From Lactobacillus sp. (lineage in GTDB: Bacteria; Bacillota; Bacilli; Lactobacillales; Lactobacillaceae), in NCBI GenBank assembly GCA_022484695.1, contig JAKVKU010000010.1:1-64000 (forward strand): DNA of 64,000 nucleotides. The letters run 5' to 3'. The notes below the pieces were generated by a model. It was not told the DNA's origin. It did not search any database and saw nothing but the letters and a program-made list of their open reading frames with translations. Within the stretch, counting starts at the first letter, position 1. Every line of letters starts with the position of its first letter. This document shows, piece after piece, positions 60,368 through 64,000 of this stretch. Both the position numbers and the translations under genes were made by a program.

Positions 60368-63037
60368 TTAAAGTTGATAACGAATTAAGTGTTGGCCGGA
60401 CGTCAAGTTCAAGGCATTTTTGGTTAATGCTTGCGCTTGGTCATCGACGGTCACTGCTTGGGCCGTGTCTGGTAACGTGACCACGGCAGTGGTATTGGCT
60501 GGTACGGTGAGGGTTAAGGTCTCAGTCGTATCCAGGTGTTGATAATTTAATTGAATTAAGCCCTTACAACAAGGTGTTTGCAAAGTGAATCGTTTAACTT
60601 CACCGGCCTGTACCCGAACACTGAACCGCTTAAAGGCTGGTTCTAAGGGCATGATCCCGGCAATGCCTTGAACAATGGTCAAACCTGGGGTGGCCCCCCA
60701 AGGATGGGACAAGGTCAAGTTGGGTTTATAGTAATTGCTCCAGGCTTCAGGGGCGATGGTGGCCTTTAGTTGGTTCAAAATAGCTGCAAAGGTCTTGGCA
60801 TCTTTTTGATCGTCGCCATTTAACAATAGTCTTGAAGCCGCTTTAGCATGCCCGCTGTTTAATAAGCCCCTTAACATAAAGTAAATGAAGTAAATACTAC
60901 CGATAAATTCACCATCATTGGCTACAAATTTCGCCAGTTGATCGGCCATAGCCGGGGAATCATAAACCCCATAACAAAGGGCATAGGCTGACGCATGATG
61001 GGAAAAATGGGTATTGGGGGTTAAGTCCGCCTGCAGGGAATCATAAAACTTCCCGGCTTTAGGATCATATAGGCGGGCAATCATGGCTGCCTTTAAATCG
61101 GCACTGCGTTTGGCATATAGGGCTTGATCCGCCTTTTGGCCAACCACGTCGGCGATTTGGGCCATTATTTGATAGACCCCCACATAAATCGCATTAAATG
61201 GGGTATTATAAGTGCCCTCCACATAGCCATCCCGCTCACGGATAGGCCAGTCGATCAGGCCGTTATTCGTCACTAAATGTAGATTTTCATCATAGTTGTC
61301 GGCTTGTTTGGCCGGTCGCCAAGAGGCATTGGCATTATCAGTCTTGGTGGCGCCGCGCTTTAATTTTTCTTTGATCACATCATAGCGCGCTGCCAATAAC
61401 GTGGCATCCCCGGTATATAAGTAGTCATACCAAAGCATTTCCACATTAAACAGCTTGTAATCCTCGGGCCAAGTGGGATTATCCAATAAGTAATTGGCGG
61501 AATGCCGGGCCAAGGCATAGTTATCCGAAATCACATAACTGCTGTTGGCATTGACCAATAAGTCCCCTTCATAAGCCCGGCGTTCTCGGGCCTGGGAGTC
61601 CACATAGATATCCTGGTTCGTGGCCTTGATGGTGTATTTGGACAAGTCATATTCTTGATTTAAAAGGGGTTGGTCTGATTCAAACGTTCCCAATTGATCA
61701 TCAAAGGCTTGGCGTTCCGCCCAGCCACTGATGGCATCCACTGGTAAGTCGCCTTGAAAACCCACGACTTCTACATAACGGAAATTCTTCATTTGTAACG
61801 TCGTAAATCGATTGTCACCCGCAACTAACTGCCAGGTTTCCACATAATCCGGGCCACAGGCTAAATGATGGCGGACGTGCCCGTCTGCTTGTAGCTGTTC
61901 ACCGGCATAGATATTGACCTTTTGGGCCACGGGACTGGTTAACGCCACCGTCAAACTGCCAATGATCTCTTTACCTAAATCCACCAAGTAAGTGGTTGGG
62001 GCTAGCTTAGTGACCACCTTGGTGGGCTCAGCCGTTTTAAAGCGCTGCGTATTCTCAGCCCCATAGGGTAATAACAAGCCCCCATCTAAGGGAACCGTTG
62101 GTGCGGTGACGGCAGCAGCTGGCCAAGTTCCATCAGCAAAACTAGGTTCAAAAAAACCCTGGGGATAAAAGTTCATATCCACATTTTCCTGGGGCATTTC
62201 AAAATATTGACTGGCAATTTTGGCCCCAAAATCGCCAAAGGCACTGGATCCATCTAAAGCCCGCCAACTGGCATCACTGACCAGTAATTCTACCGGTGTC
62301 CCATCACTTTCAAAGGCCACCACTTGGGCAAAGAAGGCCCGCAGTTCACTGGCACCAGTGGCCAGGACACTAATTTGATTGTCTTGGGGTTGCACCTGGT
62401 GGCTGATGTCAAAGGTCTGGTAGAAGTAAGCCGTTTGGTCTTGGTCATCATAATACTCATGGGGCCGGGCACTACCCACCCCCACACAGTGGCCATTGAC
62501 ATATAGGTCAAAACTTTGGGCTAAGGTCACTTCATTACCCCGGGCCAAAACGCGGATATAAACACTGTCTATTTTGGCAGCAGGTAACTTAAATTGCGGA
62601 CTCCGCAAAAAAGCGAAGTTGCCTAAAGCCGGCCGGCCATCTGGCGCTGCAGTTTGGCTGGCGGCCCAGATTCCAGGTGCTTGGAAGTGATCAATGGCCG
62701 TTAAGAAGTGATTAGGCTTAGATAATTCACTGGTGTGGCCATGATTATCCCGGATGCGCACTTGCCAGTAATAAATTTTATTCTCGATGAGTAAGTCGTT
62801 TAAAGCCGGATAAGCCACCGCGGTATTTTCCCCAGAAGTTTCCCAGGGACTAACAGCTAAATAATTATGGTCAGCTAAAGCTTGTTTTGAAGTTCCAAAG
62901 ACTAATTGGTACGCGGTTTGAAACGTATCATTAGCCGTACTTTCAACCCACCAGCTAAACTTGGGATCTTGCACCACGTTATAGGCCTGGGTCAATAAAT
63001 TCACCCGTAGATGGGTTGGTTGTTTTAATGAATCCAA
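60368..63037 (-). CDS. GH78-like alpha-L-rhamnosidase
   Basis: An 889-residue cytoplasmic glycosidase with the multidomain build of GH78: an N-terminal Fn3-like region (about 1-115), a carbohydrate-binding domain (about 130-260: FDLYVNGHCVGVGSARP), and a catalytic (alpha/alpha)6 barrel (about 430-770). The barrel has YVDSQARERRAYEGDLL, corresponding to the family's DCPQRDERLGWTGD acid region but with several changes, and a late MLRGLLNSG and LSHPWGATPG. The likely substrate is a rhamnose-containing plant oligosaccharide or glycoside, but the altered motif leaves room for another sugar. It starts at TTG 63037, 15 bases after the LacI gene. Confidence 0.8.
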   Translation of the reverse strand: MDSLKQPTHLRVNLLTQAYNVVQDPKFSWWVESTANDTFQTAYQLVFGTSKQALADHNYLAVSPWETSGENTAVAYPALNDLLIENKIYYWQVRIRDNHGHTSELSKPNHFLTAIDHFQAPGIWAASQTAAPDGRPALGNFAFLRSPQFKLPAAKIDSVYIRVLARGNEVTLAQSFDLYVNGHCVGVGSARPHEYYDDQDQTAYFYQTFDISHQVQPQDNQISVLATGASELRAFFAQVVAFESDGTPVELLVSDASWRALDGSSAFGDFGAKIASQYFEMPQENVDMNFYPQGFFEPSFADGTWPAAAVTAPTVPLDGGLLLPYGAENTQRFKTAEPTKVVTKLAPTTYLVDLGKEIIGSLTVALTSPVAQKVNIYAGEQLQADGHVRHHLACGPDYVETWQLVAGDNRFTTLQMKNFRYVEVVGFQGDLPVDAISGWAERQAFDDQLGTFESDQPLLNQEYDLSKYTIKATNQDIYVDSQARERRAYEGDLLVNANSSYVISDNYALARHSANYLLDNPTWPEDYKLFNVEMLWYDYLYTGDATLLAARYDVIKEKLKRGATKTDNANASWRPAKQADNYDENLHLVTNNGLIDWPIRERDGYVEGTYNTPFNAIYVGVYQIMAQIADVVGQKADQALYAKRSADLKAAMIARLYDPKAGKFYDSLQADLTPNTHFSHHASAYALCYGVYDSPAMADQLAKFVANDGEFIGSIYFIYFMLRGLLNSGHAKAASRLLLNGDDQKDAKTFAAILNQLKATIAPEAWSNYYKPNLTLSHPWGATPGLTIVQGIAGIMPLEPAFKRFSVRVQAGEVKRFTLQTPCCKGLIQLNYQHLDTTETLTLTVPANTTAVVTLPDTAQAVTVDDQAQALTKNALNLTSGQHLIRYQL

Positions 63038-63052
63038 ATTTTGACACCTTCC

Positions 63053-64000
63053 TTAAATACTACTCTCCCGGCGAATAAATTCGGAAGCGTAGACATTGGA
63101 TTGCGGAATCCGTTTGGGATTTTCAAGCCGCTTTTTCAATAAAGATATCGCCCGCTTGCCCATCAACTCCGTTTGAGAATGAATCGTACTCAATGTGGGT
63201 GTTGTAAATTTGGCAATGGCCACATCGTTGAAACTGACAATGCTGACCCGCTCAGGCACGGCAATGTCAGCTTGGGATAATGCTCGCAGTGCCCCGACGG
63301 CCATGGCGTCACTACCCAAAATAAAGCCATGGGGCAAATCTGGCCCTAATACTTTAATGGCTTGATCCATCATGGCAAAGCCTGATTCTGGGGAATAATC
63401 ACCCTTGAAGACAAATTTGGGTTCAAATAAATTAAGCTGTTTTAAATAGGCCGTAAAGGTCACCAAGCGAGGATCAGGGATTATGTCAGTTTCTTTAGAG
63501 GTCTGTTCTTGGCCGATCAACATCCCAATGTCTTTGATATGGTGCTTAAGATAATGATCAATAATCGTCTTAATGGGGGTCTCATAGTCACTTTGGACAC
63601 TGTCAAAACCTTCTGGCAGCGTATTTTGGCCCACAAAAACCATGGGTAGTTTTAATTGCTTCAAATCCCGGATCTCCGTACGATCGAATTTGCCGATCAT
63701 GATCAGACCATCTAAGGCCACACTTTCTTGACCCAAAATTTCATCGATGGTCATGGATTCTGTGGCAATGCCCAGACTATTGGCCTTGTTTTCCACGCCA
63801 TTTTGAATCTGCATATAATACAAATCGTTTAATTCTTGGCTCATGGTATGCCACTGGACAATGCCAATATTAGCCGTGATGCGTCTTTTAGCTTTTCTAG
63901 AGCGGCGTTTATACTGAAGATCCTCAGCAGTCTGCAACACCCGCTGTCTGGTTTCATCGGTCACAGACAGGGTTTCATCAAAACTCAAAATTCTGGATAC
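63053..64000 (-). CDS. LacI/GalR-family transcriptional regulator (partial, N-terminus beyond the window)
   Basis: At least 315 residues are present; the frame stays open to the last base (VSRILSFDETLSVTDETRQR), so the HTH begins outside. Seen: the end of the HTH and hinge (VSRILSFDETLSV, RVLQTAEDLQYKRR), then a periplasmic-binding-like sensor domain (ANIGIVQWHTMS, LDGLIMIG, GFILGSDAMAVGALRALSQA) and a C-terminal ISLLKKRLENP. It probably controls the downstream GH78 and DUF2264 genes, 15 and about 2,700 bases away, in response to a sugar. The target and ligand are inferred from position. Confidence 0.9.
   Translation of the reverse strand, partial: VSRILSFDETLSVTDETRQRVLQTAEDLQYKRRSRKAKRRITANIGIVQWHTMSQELNDLYYMQIQNGVENKANSLGIATESMTIDEILGQESVALDGLIMIGKFDRTEIRDLKQLKLPMVFVGQNTLPEGFDSVQSDYETPIKTIIDHYLKHHIKDIGMLIGQEQTSKETDIIPDPRLVTFTAYLKQLNLFEPKFVFKGDYSPESGFAMMDQAIKVLGPDLPHGFILGSDAMAVGALRALSQADIAVPERVSIVSFNDVAIAKFTTPTLSTIHSQTELMGKRAISLLKKRLENPKRIPQSNVYASEFIRRESSI

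Overview
The window reads as an ordinary, densely packed chromosome segment of a lactic acid bacterium of the family Lactobacillaceae. The evidence is the gene order (ccpA/pepQ; dltXABCD; mutS2-cvpA-zapA; ireB-ruvX; alaS; dinB; ruvAB-queA-tgt-yajC), the strong GGAGG ribosome sites, the frequent TTG/GTG starts and the AT-rich intergenic spaces. A complete zwf beside a full-length bifunctional adhE fits a heterofermentative (phosphoketolase) lactobacillus. That last point is inference, because the key enzymes lie outside the window. There is no prophage, insertion sequence, CRISPR array or rRNA.

Layout. 1-340: three degenerate copies of a roughly 90-bp AT-rich repeat, then a terminator. 361-8310: housekeeping genes with Bacillus yug/yum/yut/yun counterparts (S1 protein CvfD, cyclophilin, ferredoxin-NADP reductase, PgpA, DedA, Lit, NagD-like phosphatase, YutD, YunD, a phosphoesterase). 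8393-8606: two identical tRNA-Asn genes. 8771-12422: a surface glycerophosphodiesterase, a SmtB-type metal-sensing ArsR repressor and dipeptidase PepV. 12460-18747: ASCH protein, YjjG-type phosphatase, class A PBP with a long Gly/Tyr/Thr tail, an esterase and an iron-type alcohol dehydrogenase. 18807-21111: divergent ccpA and pepQ sharing a cre-like site. 21169-28473: YtxH and DUF948 envelope proteins, MscS, DUF368 (polyprenyl-phosphate transport), a dapH/deacetylase/NUDIX/CbpB operon, GlpF and YfcE. 28520-30660: rdgB, murI, yslB. 30712-35192: the dlt operon for D-alanylation of teichoic acids, including the tiny dltX. 35515-40421: trxA, mutS2, cvpA, zapA, DUF1292, ruvX, ireB. 40502-43408: alaS under a T-box. 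43405-49147: an overlapping operon dinB-ytoI-nrnA-cshB-unknown. 49290-53548: zwf and adhE, the latter with two Rex-like operators. 53828-58310: yajC-tgt-queA-ruvB-ruvA. 58460-64000: a LacI regulator (cut by the window edge), a GH78 alpha-L-rhamnosidase-like enzyme and a DUF2264 protein, the only part that looks like accessory plant-glycan metabolism.

How the genes work together. Much of the window serves the cell envelope: D-Ala decoration (dlt), peptidoglycan synthesis (PBP1A, MurI, DapH), lipid-carrier recycling (DedA, DUF368), lipoprotein remodelling (Lit), phosphatidylglycerol (PgpA) and glycerol uptake. A second theme is DNA and RNA maintenance (RuvAB, RuvX, DinB, MutS2, CshB, NrnA, RdgB, queuosine tRNA modification). 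Regulation visible in the DNA includes a T-box, a cre-like site, Rex-like sites, palindromes at the dlt and ccpA/pepQ promoters and many bidirectional terminators.

I did not find a clearly new multi-gene system. The most unusual items are pgpA with an apparent ATC start, an orphan zinc-sensor-type ArsR, a protein of unknown function with formylglycine-enzyme-like motifs upstream of alaS, a terminator embedded in the convergent yfcE gene, and perfect palindromes at the dlt and pepQ/ccpA promoters. CDS starts were chosen by ribosome-site spacing and often differ from the longest open frame.
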